From NCBI RefSeq assembly GCF_033807715.1, contig NC_084596.1, positions 29,648,879 to 29,712,878 of the forward strand: a stretch of DNA of 64,000 bases, given 5' to 3'. Source of the stretch: Cololabis saira (Eukaryota > Chordata > Actinopteri > Beloniformes > Belonidae). The position numbers and the translations under genes are program-made. Positions 12,653 through 59,298 of this stretch are shown in pieces (the first letter of the stretch is position 1; each line of letters starts with the position of its first letter). The notes below the pieces were generated by a model. The model did not search any database. It was not told the DNA's origin and was given only the letters and a program-made list of their open reading frames with translations.

Positions 12653-15600
12653 CGGCATGAAGGAAAAAACATAGCCGTTTTACAGCTATTCACAAATCGC
12701 TCATCAGGCCCTGTGCCTAGTTTCTGGATCCTTTGCAGCTTTGGAAGAAGCATCAAGGCAGTGTCCATCTGTGAGAGACCAGAGGAGTATTTCAGCCTTC
12801 TGCTCCTCGCCCAGTGTGCTTTATTAGCCTTTCACAAAACTCCTGATTCCTCCAGTGTTTCAGGCAATTTATGATGCTTCTCTTACTATAAACCAGTGGA
12901 ACAAGTGCAGATTTTTTTTCTCCTTTAATACATCTGGGACTGCAAGGTGAAGGATAATCAGTGCAGTTTGGATCTAAGCCTGCTGAGATGTACAAACTAC
13001 AAAGTGTACTTCACTTTGTGATTTTTATGTTCAAACCCTCTGTGGCCATGCAGGCCTATACTGAGCTGAGCTGAGATGAGCTGGTCCTTTTGTTGCAGGT
13101 CATAGGTCAGGTGCGCTACGTGTGATGTGGTAGAAAATCTTGCTTCTTACAGAGGGAAAGACATTGAGATGACATTGACAAATGTATGCCCAAGCATACT
13201 TCCCTTCACTCATTTTTCTGCTGGTGTCCAAAATCAAAGATCAGTTTGGCATAGTGGCAGGGCTGTAAAAGAAAAAAAAGTGAAATGGTGTCAATCATGT
13301 CAGAGCTATATTGTGTGTCATGCAGGGAGACAACTTGTTTGAAACCTTCTCGCTGTGTTGTGCTCCAGATCTAAAAGGATAGTGACACATAACTGAACAC
13401 AAGCATGATCCAAAGCTCACATATATCCTAACTGATTTTGAGACAAACGCTGCAGTACACATCCAAATAAACCTCAATGTTCATTAATAACCTTTTTCTT
13501 CTGCCATTGAATCCTGGGTCATTTAAACATCCTGATCCGTTCAATATCTTAGAATATACAAATGCGACCAACAGTCCTGAGGCATAACTAGAAGCACTGA
13601 ATGTACATATTGACATCAATTATGAATGTTAACACATTCACAGTGTTGTTAGACTCATCTAGCAACACCCACTAGCTTGATATGTAACCCAGCTGCTCTG
13701 GATATTCAAGGGTTACTCTTTTTAGGCTTCAGCTGAAGCACAAGAGCAGTTTTCAGTGCCACATGGCTTCATTCAGTGACCTATTTTGATCACAAAAAAT
13801 GAAACCAGTGATGAATATAATATATCAGTAAAAACACTAAACAACAGCACAGATAAAAAAAAAAAGAAAAAAAGGTCACATTGATGACAGTGAATGTTAA
13901 AAAGTAAAATTAAATACCATGTTCTTGCATTTAAAGTGTGCTCTTTAGCTATTTTTCCTCAAGCGCTTATTATATGTAAAGGGAATGTGGGAGAGCAACT
14001 GAAAGGGTGGACATCATCATTACAATGGAGCCCCAGAGCTCAGCAGTGGGGAGACAAATGTATCACACCTGATGTTTCTGTGGGGCTTTTAAAGCAACTG
14101 TTTTGTCAGCCATTCATACAAACCGCTCCAGATGTTGAATTCACAGAGGAGGAGCAACATGCTTTTATAGCAGAGTGATGTATCACCAGCGCAAATAAAA
14201 GGGACAGTAGGTGTTTCTGTTGGGAAGGAGGCAATGTACGGAAAAATGTAGCAGTGGTCAATGCCACAATATTACTGTCATGCAACAAGAAAAACCATTA
14301 GTCTGTCTTAACAGAGAGTGATGGCTAATGAAAGGAATGCACACCAAACTCTTCATGGCGGGAGGGACAGGAGACACAACTCTCATTTATATGCACCTCA
14401 TATACCAGCCTATCTGATTTAGAGCTTGAGGACTGCAACACAGACCCAGTCACTTAAAGCTACACATACATGGGTGATGACTGCCCTGAGAAATCCAATA
14501 ATGGTTAGATTATCCAGACTGATTAATGACTGCTTAACATACGAGTGACAATATTTCTTGCAGAGGATTTTTTGTTGAAGGCGAGGAGTTTTTTTCCGTC
14601 ATGCTTTGCAACCAGTAAGTAGCCCAAGCTGGACAATTTTAGGTCACATTTGATTAATGTGGAGACTCTGCTTGTTCGTTAAGCACTGCTGCTCTGAAAG
14701 CCCACTCTGGAAGCAGCTCAGCCTTGAAGGTTTACACTGTAATCTGCATTATTGTGTTTCCATTTAATATCACAATCCATTCAACCAGATAGTAGTCCAA
14801 AATAGCTCCAAGCAGCTTTTAAATCACTTCCGAATATTTTTTATTAACGCTGAAAAATGAACATTATGATTATTAGTGTTTCTTATTGTTAACCCGAACA
14901 GCTGAGGAACTGTCCACACCACAGATTTATGCTGGACTGAAAAAACTCATCAGCTGCCGTTTTCTTTACAGTATCCTTAAAGGAACATTTTAGAGTTAAA
15001 ACAACCCTATAACGCTTTTATTAGATGGTAAGAAGTGAAAACCTATGTGAATGACTAAAATGATGTGAATCTGAATGGTTCTGCGATAGCATGGAAATGG
15101 TCATTAATATTACCCCAGTGGGGAATCTACCTATGTCAGAATACGTTTCTATTTTAAGCCTCTGACAAGTCTCAAAAATGTCATTCCACTTAAGTGATCG
15201 TGCTGAAAGGGAGCCTGCAGACAAACCAAGGTCATTTTAACTTTGCATTTTTACAAAAAAAAAGTGTACAAAAGTGACTGTTTTCACAGTAATCTCCATC
15301 TGTTCGCCGAGGTAGGATTTGACAAAAAAGCATCAAGGTCTCTCTCTAACATTCTCTTTTTTAGATAGACCCTTTTTTTTGGTGCCTAACCTTTCTCAAA
15401 TAAAGTTGGGTTTTTTGTTGTTGGTTTTTAAAAGAAAAAAAAAAAAAGGTCTTGGACAGAAGCACCAGAGGCTTCTGTTAATGTCTACTGCTATACTGCT
15501 GGCCCCGATTTTTTAAGCAGAAATTTCAAATCTCTTCAGAAATAATAACACATTAACCAATTCCACATATTCAGAGTATTTACCAGTGTTTAGGGCTAAA

Positions 15601-18600
15601 AAGGTGTCTGAGATAATTAGAAATGTTGTCGAAATAGGTTACGATTCCAAAGGCTGTAAAGTAAAAAAACAGTTTTTAGTGTTAAGAAGTTTCACAATCA
15701 TGAGAAACTGCGATAAGGAGCTACTCAGTGGGAGATCTCTGTGAGTGTTGGTGCATCTAAAGCGCTTCAGGCTGATCTGGATCCATCTGGAGTGTTGCTC
15801 TCACCCTGTAGCATACACTGCAAAACTCAAATAAGTGAATCTCATGGATGAACGCCAAGAAAAGGATGCCAGTATTAGAATAAACACACGAAAAGGCGAG
15901 ACTGATACCCGAAAAAAAAAAAAAAAACTTTCACAAAGTGGCCAGAGTTTTCCCTGGAATAATGTTCTGCAGAGATATACAGTCAAAGTTTTCGAATGCG
16001 GAGCAGGGACTTGTTTATAGATGGGAAAAATGAATCCTGCCAGGAAGAGAACACCCACCCTGCAGTAAAACCGGTGGACATTTTCTCTTGCTTGGGGTCT
16101 GCTGTGCTGCCGCTGATACTTGACACACTGCATGTATCAAAGGACTGATGAAATTAGAAGATAACCAAGGTATTTCAGAATGAAAGATGCATCACATGTG
16201 GGCTTGAGGTGAAGGACTCAGGTCTTTCTGAAACATGCACTAAGTAGCACAAAAGACTGTCTGAAAGGGAAACAAATGGACATTTTTAAAGTGGTCTGCA
16301 CTGAGTCCTAAATCCTTTTGAAAAATTTCCACAGCACAAAAGACTCCTCCAAAGATATAAGAACTTGACCAAGGGGGAAATGGAAGAATGCAGAAGCTAT
16401 CACCAGACAGGTGCAAGAAACCTTAACAGAAGACTAAAAAGAAACAATGTGTGAAGGGTAGAAATGACTGTGTCTATGGGGCATTTTATCTGTTTATTTT
16501 TATCCTTACCTTTATAAAAGTCATGCACCCTTTGCTGCCTAACAGAACTGGATTTTTTTGTTGAAATGTTAAAATTGATTTCACTAACATTCAAAATTGT
16601 CTGCTTCAAATCTGACCTGAATCAAGTAAATCATTGTCACTGGATATCTGTTACATGTCAGTATTAATTCACAGAGATATAAAAGCGCTCACAACTGAAG
16701 CTTGTAACACGACTGAAGCTGTTACCATAACCCTGCTTCCCTCTTGAAGTACCATAGACTCCAGAGCTAAGTGACAATTTAGTCTGAGTTTGTGTTCATT
16801 TATTTTAAAAGCACCTCTTTCTTTAGAAATTTCCATTGATATGGAGCTACATCCGGTGGGTAATTTTTCAATGAATATGCTATCATTTGCCACTAAACGT
16901 AACCCTGCAGGAATTATGCAAATGTTCCAGGAAATAAGACAAACTTTAGCGAAATAAAATCTTCTCCTCTCCAGGGCTTCTGATATACAAGAAGCAGCTT
17001 GCATCCGTAAGGACGTAATTTGTTTCATGTAACGTAGGCTGAACCAAGAAATCATTTGTCCAATCAGATGAGTGAGAGTTCTGTATCTTTCTGCTTTGTA
17101 TTCAGTCTGCGAGCACGTGTTCCTTCACTGTGTAGCATCATTTCAGTGCTGCCAGCCCTCAGCAAAACGCTGAGCTTTTTAATCCTTTCATGTACTCAAA
17201 CACACAGTATGGGGCCATTTCCAGACCCCAAAGATTTACCCTGCAAGGTAACGCAGGCTTCATTCGTTAAAATACCCAAATGGCTTCGCGCATGTATATA
17301 TGTGATTATACATTTATCTATACAAGTGTGTATTCAGGATTTTTTCATGCATGCATAACAGAATAAATAGAATTAATTTCTTCAATTGAGTGGAAATAGA
17401 GCATGTTCTTTTGAACCTTACAAAGACTCTTATGTGCGATAACACATCTGACCTGCCAGAATCTACTGATGATGCATCATGGTGTCATTTGTTGAATAAA
17501 ATGATATAAAAAGAAATAAGATAAGATTACTATGGGGTTAGCAGCATACATGCAGCAGGATCAAAACCCTCTGCTGTTTGTCATCAGGCGCAGGCATTTT
17601 CCTGTTCCCTCATATCCAGAAAGATGGAACAGTTTGTGAAGTGATTTTCACTGATTCAAATTGCCACCCACCTGATATCCGGTGGCGCCGCCCTGCCAAA
17701 AGAAGTACATCATAGTCAGGAGGGTCAAAATCTCACTTTATAAATGTGTCTATCACTAATTTACTCCTCTGTCTATCATTCATGTGCATCTGGCGTGGAG
17801 AGCACTGCTGGCTGCGCCACGGGCCTCAAGTATTGACTTACGAGGTAATGAAAGGCTTATTTTTTGACAAATGCGGGAAAAGACTTGAAATCATGATGAG
17901 ATACTCTTTACATCTCCCCTCAGTGATCGATCTTGCACATAATCTGAGCAAGAAGAAAGAAGAAGGAGTACCTCTTGTGGCACACAAAACAGCCCCCGCT
18001 GAATACAAGATGTACTCTGTAAATACACAAATGTTCAAAGCGTTGTCTCTTGATATGCGCCCGTAAACTGCTGGAGTAAATCTGAGGAACGAGTTCATTA
18101 ATACATCGGGGGAATAAAATCATCTCAAATTACGATTCTTTATATCAAAGCCATGTAGAGCTGTGATAATTAGTCAACTGAAAGATATCTGTGTTCATGT
18201 AAAACTGAACATGAGACGTTTTAGGATAGAATGCAAAACTTCAAGAAGTTTCCACAAAAAGTTTTATGACACTGAGTTTAGACATACAGAGAGGATTGAG
18301 AAAATTATCCACAGATTCACTGAAAAAGATGAAACAGTTCATCTTTGTGTATATTTAAATGAACCAATAGCAGGCAGATACAACGGATATGGTTTTTTTT
18401 CACTGTCCCGGAAATGACAAGCCAAATTGGCCAAACAATTTAATTCCAGATCTACAGATTTTTGATCCATAGATAACTGAAGAGACTCTAAATGAAGAGT
18501 ACGAAATCAATAGCTAAAGACTAGATTCGCCAGCTCACAGTTGATCTAATTCATTTGAATGATCATCTCTATAAAAACGATCTAAATGCATCAAGTTATT

Positions 18601-20400
18601 TTGGTAGAGGAAGAGAAAAAGGGCTGTGTTCTATACTTAAAGAAAATACATTATACAACTGCTTCATATACTGGTCGGTTTACACACATGTTATAAGAAG
18701 CTTTGCCCCTTAACTGATGAGGAAGCGGTGCTGGTCACTTACCGAGTGGATGCGAGCCGAGCTGAGTAGGTTCTAGTGGAAAAGCGTCAAAGGATTAGCC
18801 TGTTGACCGAAGGGAAGTTTGTTCTAATGTTTGCATGCAGGGTGGAGATGAAACACTTGGAGACGATGTTAATCGAGGTGTTGAACTCATTACTTGAACA
18901 TAAGTGCATTAAACTATTATAACTTAAAGGTTCATATGTTTCGGAAGATTAAATATACAAAACAGATGCAACTAAAATAAAAATATTGACACTTGTGTTG
19001 TGGAAATGTCCATTTTGTTGTACTTCTTTAATTTAAAATAATTGTTTCCCAGGAAATGTATATTTGATCAGCTTTAACCTGTTCCCAGTAACAAAATGCA
19101 GCCTGCAAAGGTTTTATCTGCCTCTCAAGTCACGATTTTAACTTATGTCTTGAGTAATAGACTATTAATAGTTGTTTCTGAGAGGTGATGGCTGTTGCTT
19201 GGAGATCAGCCTCAAAGAGCAGACTTGGTTTCAGTGAGTTTAATCACTGATTAAAGTCAATCAAAAGAGAACAGCAATTTGAAAATGTATCTGTAGGAAG
19301 ATTTATTTATTTAGGAGATAAAAGCTGGTGTACATATACAAAAATTAGAGGAGGCTGGATATGCATGGTAGAAGTTTGATTCTCCAGCTTTACCTGGCAG
19401 GTCATGTGAAATATTGTCATCTGAAGCGTAGATTTGGGATGTGATAATGTTTGAGTAACATAATGTCTGCAATCATCACTCTCCAAATTAAAAAATCTCA
19501 GGTACCATATGTTCCTGTTCACAAAACCACATGAACACTCTGTATAGCGCAGTTAGTAAAACCCATATGAGTATTTGAGTGGTGAAAGTGCATTTGCTGG
19601 AGCACAATGCAGACAGCTGCTCCATCTGCAAGCACCAGCAGCCATTTATCATCCTGTAGGGGCCACAGCTGTCCTCAGGTCTGAGAGATGGAGATGTCAT
19701 GTTTCAATCTCTGTATCATCCAGGAGATCGTGCTCTACTTTGTGTCTTTTTGCGTCAAATGCAAAAGCGTTATTTCAAACAGACTGCTTGGCAAATTGGT
19801 AGGACTGAGAACATCTTATGGCATGACTGTAAAAGGAGTAACGCTGACTCAAGTCAAATGGCACAAAAGCTTCAGACTTTTTAATCTTTATATTCTCACA
19901 GGAAGAAAGCGGAAGAGCTGACAGGGTATCCATAAGGACACGGTACAAGACAAAGTGCTCATATCAGACCTGCAGCCCCATTTTTCTGCTGCCCACAAGC
20001 AGAGAGTCTTTTTTTTTCTTTTCCTTTTGGAGCAAATGATGTCAGGGATGCTTTTAGAGCCATTACACAGAGCTGGGCAGGTAGAGACAAAAGCTGTGAC
20101 TCACTTTTTCTAATTCAATAATACCCGTAAAACAAATCAACAGAACGCCAGTATTTTGACATATATTGAAAAATGGCATAATTAACTGCTTACCTCTATT
20201 TACATTCTTGCCACTCATTTCATAGCAAATGAAAGTATGGTGGTAATTCCACGTCTAACCTTAAAGGACTTCGAGCTTTTGTGGCACCCTTCCCACCTGA
20301 AAGTTAATAAATTGTCACGAAAACCGGTGGCGACTTAAAGGAATACTATAAGGCACCGACTGTAGATGGGACTCACTAAATCAGTATTAAACACTGTATA

Positions 20401-20456
20401 CACTCTGTTGCCAGTTCATTAGCGACAACTACCTAATGCGAATGCAGTCTAACACA
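20401..20456 (+). repeat. Short MITE-like repeat fragment
   Basis: The order CACTCTGTTGCCAGTTCATTAG, then ACCTAATG, then AATGCAGTCTAACACA resembles one end of a common teleost interspersed repeat whose consensus I recall as TTTATTAGGTACACCTA. Only about 55 bases remain and no matching second end was found. Confidence 0.3.
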
Positions 20457-22233
20457 TTAAATATTTAGACCCGACTCATCGATTTCCTGTTGGGAAAAAA
20501 TCTGATAACTCACACTCTTGCACACCCACACATCCATCCACCCTTGCACTCAAACATTTGTATTTTTACAAGATATTTTACCAATGCAATACTCAAATCC
20601 CTTTGACACATTTTTTATAAATTAATAAATATTAAATAACTAGATTTTTTTATCATACCTTGAAATCCTTCTATTTAAACTGTTTTTTGTACAGGCAAGG
20701 ACTGTTTTTGTCTTTTGTGTGGAGATGGGTGTCATGTCATAATCGCTCAGGCTTCGAAAAATGTGGTCGATTTGAAATTTTGGTGACTTCATTGGAGAAA
20801 AATCGGGTTTAAAACACAGGGTTATACATCAAACTCAATTTTTTTGATGTCCTTTATCTAATATCTGGAAATTATTGTTCAAATTTGATGTAAATGGTGA
20901 GAGAGTAAAAAGGAAAAATACTCCTTGAAGTCACAGATCAATCCCTCGTCTTATCACTGACAATTTAAGGCTTTTTGTCTGAAAGCTTAAGTTAAACTGG
21001 AGATTGTCCATATTATTAAGATAGTGATCCACAGTGATAAAAATCTTCTTCGAATATGTGTAGGGGGTTTAGAAACTGTGTTCAGGTTCGCTGGTTCAAA
21101 TGTATTTGGTTAGGAAGTCTCAGTTCTTTTGCCGGAGAGACCTGAAATCCTCCACAATGGAGACCATCCTGTCAGGTCAGCAGATAGTCGCTGATAAGCT
21201 ACAACTCCAGCTACTGGGTGAATGTCAGTGTTTTAGATCCTTACAGATTAAATTGATGAACATTACTGACATCGTAATTGATATTGTGCCCTGGGGCAGA
21301 TAAAAAAAAACTATTCAATTAATCACATTAAGTAAACCAGCAGACAAATCAAACATAAGAGAATACACACAAAGCTGCTCACACAGAAGATAAACCAAAT
21401 GCAAATTATTTACCTCAAGGACTGAATAACAAATAGAACATTTATTATTAAAAAAAGTGCCCCAGGACATGAAGTTCTGCAGAAGAAGATAACATTTATT
21501 TTCTTCATATCAAGGATATTGATATCTGAAGATAATTTGAACCTAAAATGATATTTATGTATAAGTCGGGTTGCTATCTTTGCAGAAATTTCCCTCTTCT
21601 AACTCTGAATCTCATTACCCGTCCTCCTTTCCAGGGCTTCACAAACACAAGTCTAACCGAGGCTACTTTATAGTGTATGATCTGGAGTTGATGATTTATG
21701 CATGACATGGCAGAAATGTATTAAACACTGTGGGTGCTTTATAATACTATACACCAATGATCATAGCAGCAACGCTCTAAGTTAAGAAAAAAAAGTGGCA
21801 TTGAGCCAACAATTCCTCCTAACGAGCAGCATTTCTCAAGGGTGTGCGATCGGAGCTTAATAAACATGACGAAAAAAGTCATCCATGACTGGCATTCAAA
21901 ACTGCAGGGAAACAGAAGAATAAGAGTTGATTACATTTTCACAATCTCGCACATGATGTCTTGGATTTTTATGAGTTGGGTGGTTGAGAGGATCCTTCAT
22001 TAGAAACTGTAAAGTGAGATCTTCAGATTTGAGTTTGTGTTTGAGTCTCTTTCTCTTCGAACAGGTGCTTATTTGGAAAATAAATCTGTGAACTGCCTCT
22101 GGTTCAATATCCTGCGTACATGCAGCCGTTACACTGCAAACTTGTCTTGTCTGTAGATTACATCTCTCAGTCACAGACAGAAGCATGTAATTGACTATAA
22201 TCAGACTCATATTTTGTATTTTGTTGGTTTCAG

Positions 22234-22503
22234 CTCTCGAGCGTGTGTAGTATCATGACGATACCGTAGCCCCAGTTTCCTGCCACTGCAGCGCGGCTAC
22301 TATACCTCACCTCCAGCCTCACCTCCACTGAGAAATATGCTGATACACCTACAGCCAGGAGAAGTGACAGCGCTAGTCTCCCGCCACCTAAATCTGACAG
22401 CCATGATCCGGAGAGTCCCACTGCTTCAGCTCAGATCAGGAATCAACTTGCTGCTCGATGGCTAAATCTCAACACTCAAAGACCCGGGGGCCTTTCTGCT
22501 GAG
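22234..22503 (+). other. sntg1: Probable non-coding exon 1/5'UTR exon of sntg1
   Basis: A strong acceptor-like tract (TTTTGTTGGTTTCAG) ends at 22233 and a strong donor (GAG|GTAAGT) follows 22503. The next good acceptor is at 23167, just before the sntg1 start codon. The stretch is more GC-rich than its flanks. One frame is free of stops from 22270 to the donor (78 codons), but it has no ATG and would join exon 2 out of frame, so I read it as untranslated. It could also be a first exon, with transcription starting inside it. Confidence 0.45.
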
Positions 22504-23167
22504 GTAAGTCTCTCCATCTCCCTCTGCAGCAAAGGTTTTCACAATTCAAGTATGAGCCATTTCTCTTTAGTACTCATTTTGTCGAATCATGAGGCAAAGA
22601 TGTCTGATTAAATTTGATTGTTCATGCAGATGAAGCTTCTTGTGTATCAGAATGCTCTGAGAAGAGAGATTATTTAAAAGTACGTGGTCTTTATTAGTTG
22701 CCCCGAAGTTTTAAAGCACAGAAGCTCTGTGGTGCTGGTGCTCGTATCGCGGCACACTCCGCTGGGGCTCAGCTTTCTTATCTCTCTGACAAGCCATCAG
22801 ACACGGTAACACAGTTAATTTCTGGGAGACTGGATTCACTATTGAAAGATTCATTAGGATACCTTGGCTTTCACCTTTGGAAATGAATTATTCATTTACG
22901 CTTAATGGCCTCCAGTTTTCACCTGAAATTGCTCAGTGGGGATTTTTTTTTTCTCAGTTAAGTTTGGAAGAGACATATTTCAAAGAAAAATCTATTTCCC
23001 TCCATTGTTTGATTCCCGTATGAGAAATGCAGGCCTGTAACGAGTATAGGCATCCTGCTAACAACACTGGTTTAACTCTGCCGTGTGGTTTTGCTGCAGT
23101 GACTCGGTCATGTCATTAAGCGTTTTCCTCAACAGTCTTAACCTAATCACGTTTTCCTGTATTGCAG

Positions 23168-56733
<33,566 letters not shown>

Positions 56734-56857
56734 CAGGTGCTACTTTCTCTGGACCTCTTGTAAGAAACGACACCGCACTTAATCATGAACGTGGCCTAAC
56801 GTGCTGGAGGAAGACTGGACTGTGACTGCGTGGCGGACAGCTGCAGGCACTGCGAGG

Positions 56858-56863
56858 AATAAA
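56858..56863 (+). terminator. First sntg1 poly(A) signal candidate
   Basis: AATAAA 125 bases past the sntg1 stop codon. A GT-rich stretch (CTTGTTGTGAGTG) follows within 20 bases, as expected downstream of a cleavage site. It would give a very short 3'UTR. Confidence 0.4.
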
Positions 56864-57093
56864 AGGCCTTGTTGTGAGTGCCACTCTTGAAATCTGCCGA
56901 TTTCTAGCGCACTTTGGACCTTACTTTGAAACTATACTTTAAATACATTCACAGAGACTTGATGGACACAAAATGTGTTGTTCAAAAAGGTTTTTAAGTT
57001 TTAAGTGACTTTATCGTTCTCTTAATCCTCAGACGTTCACAAAGCATCACACAGAAAAATGCTGTTCCTCTTCCATTTGATTCTGGTAAAGAT

Positions 57094-58042
57094 CAGGGGC
57101 CAGATGCATAAAACTTTTATGACAATTTAACCACTCAAAGTGTGTGGAGGCACACTTTTTGTAAGATTTATACAGCCATGCATGCACATGGTTATCTTTT
57201 ATCTTTGTATTAGCAATCATCCTTCATTAGAGTTCCACCCTTATCTTTAGTCGTAATTGGATGTGAACACTCCTCTAATTAGTCATTTGCACATAAAAAT
57301 ACTTGTACCGGAACTAAATATGTAGAAATGCTAATGAAGAAAGAAACAGTTAAGAATCATCACAATTTGCCTCAATTTGAAATTAAAGGGAAGGGAAGGG
57401 AATTTATTTGGTGAAATCTGTCCGGAATCACAAAACAGAATGAAGAAAAAAAACTGTCGGATGGAAAATACAGAAGCAATCAGCTTTATGTGTATAGAGA
57501 AAAAAAAAGGTAATAGCTGGATTATGAATAAAGAGGCAAATGTGCATCAGCTCACCAAGGACATCATCAGGTGTGCAGGCTGAGGACCAGCAGCCTCCGC
57601 TTTATCTGCAGCTGATGAACAGATAGCTTGTTTATTGGGTTATGCAGCCTTGCGTGAAGATGATTAGGGGAGAGACACAGGTGTGCAGACGGAGCATGTT
57701 TACTTAAACAGCCTTTGGAAACCTAAAGTGGTCCGTGATCCAAATATTATCTGGTGCCAGAAATGACTGTTACCAAGGCCTTTCCACACCACCAGAACAG
57801 CGGCTACACCACTGTCTGATACAGTTATTTGTCGCGGCCACAATCAAATAAGTAATAAGGACAACAACAAAAAACCACTATTAAACTATCAGAGTTAAAT
57901 TGTGTTTTGTTTTACGTCAAACCCTATGACATTCTTTTCCACGTCACCGTATCGCAAAGTCAAAATTGTGTACTAAATATCTGCTGGAAAAGGTGTAAGC
58001 AGTATTTTTGAGTGGATGCATCATTTATGCATCTCGCCCCTG
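57094..58042. mobile_element. DNA transposon with GGGGC..GATGCATAAA ends (Harbinger-like?)
   Basis: The left end CAGGGGCCAGATGCATAAA and the right end, read inward, CAGGGGCGAGATGCATAAA, differ at one base over 19. A second shared word, CCACTCAAA, lies 40 bases (left) and 24 bases (right) inside the ends. Length is about 949 bases with no recognisable transposase. The end type suggests PIF/Harbinger, but the expected three-base duplication is not clean (GAT against GAG), so the superfamily is tentative. Confidence 0.7.
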
Positions 58043-59246
58043 GAGTTGAAGCAGAAGAGATTTGAGGGGTTTTGTTGGGTTTTTTTTACCCACTTCAGAT
58101 CATACATCACTTAAACATGCACAAGGAAAGTGTGAACATTACATAGGATGACAGAGTGTACTACTAAAATTCTATCCATATTTTTTTCAAGATATTTCTG
58201 AGGTGAAATCTTTATTTTATTTTCTTCAAGCTAAGTCCAGCTAAAAGCTAAACGCCAAGATCACTTTGGTTTTATAACGCAGGACTTTTTGAATTTGATT
58301 TTACAGTTTTCTGTCAGCATTGGTGGACAAAAATGAAAGCTTCAGAACATTATTTTCTTTTTATTTATATGACATATAACTTGAAAAGGTCTGGATTCAA
58401 ATTTGTCTTGGGTTATGATAGACAGACTTAAAAAAATGCTGATCAAGAAAGTCACTGTGGTCATAAGGTTCCAATAATGACAGCTGGATTTCAAACACCT
58501 CCCGTGACTTTTATGGCATTTTCCCCCAAAATTAATGATGTAAATAAGCACTGGGATTCAAATGAAGTCAGAGATTCATGAATCATGATGATAACTGAAG
58601 GATTACTTGTTGGGATTGTGGCATTTGTTAATTTGGTGTCAACCAGAGGTGAGTTGGTGCATAGGTCATAACCTTATGCTCTCTTCATAATGGACCAATT
58701 TAGAAAAATAAAATCAGCTCTGGTGTATTTGTGGAATATTTTATCCTTGTTTGACATCACCTTGTAAATATGATATAATTGGGAAAGGAGCAATCAGGAG
58801 GATTACAGAAATATGTAGCATCCTGGCCTCTGAAGGTTTGAGATACCCCTTTAAACTTCTCTCTGCTCTAAACTGTTTATAAATACTGCAGAGTGACAAT
58901 TTAACTATCATATTCATAAAGAGCTCATGTCAATTAGTGTAATTAGTAATGCTCTTACCTCTCATTTACAGAGAGGAGTCCAAACAGAGAAGGCCGCTGG
59001 ATAAGTAAACACTAGAGAATAGCAAATTAAATGGGGCCAGTAAAGTGCTCGGTACTCTGCAGAGAGTTGAGTTCGTACCAGAGTCTGATGGAAACCGATG
59101 GTAGTGCAGTCTATGCAAAGAAAGTCTGTGTAAAGCTTTTGTGCTTTGCTGTGATCTTGGTCGCAAATACCCTTATAACACTGGATCTGGAGGATGAGGC
59201 TAGTTTTATTTTTTGCAGATGTTTAATTACGAATCTGCTGTGTAAT

Positions 59247-59298
59247 AATAAATAAATGAGACCTTTTATATCACGGCTCAGTAGTTGTTGGCTTTATT
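59247..59298. terminator. Facing poly(A) signals between convergent genes
   Basis: Plus-strand overlapping AATAAA hexamers at 59247-59256 face a minus-strand AATAAA (TTTATT at 59293-59298) less than 50 bases away. If used, the long forms of sntg1 and pcmtd1 mRNAs would end almost back to back here. There is no transcript support. Confidence 0.3.

Larger units (their letters stand above)
12124..22233. other. Gene-poor region upstream of sntg1
   Basis: About 10 kb without recognised coding exons. It holds a paired poly-T/poly-G run (12620-12652) and a short repeat remnant (20401-20456). If the GC-rich block at 11.69-12.12 kb is the first sntg1 exon, this is intron 1; otherwise it is intergenic. 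The frames here are short, lack splice support and match nothing I know. Confidence 0.5.

Noticed and set aside
12392..12874. 160-codon plus-strand open frame
   Set aside because: It crosses the poly-T/poly-G run, giving Phe and Gly repeats, and has no family resemblance or splice support.
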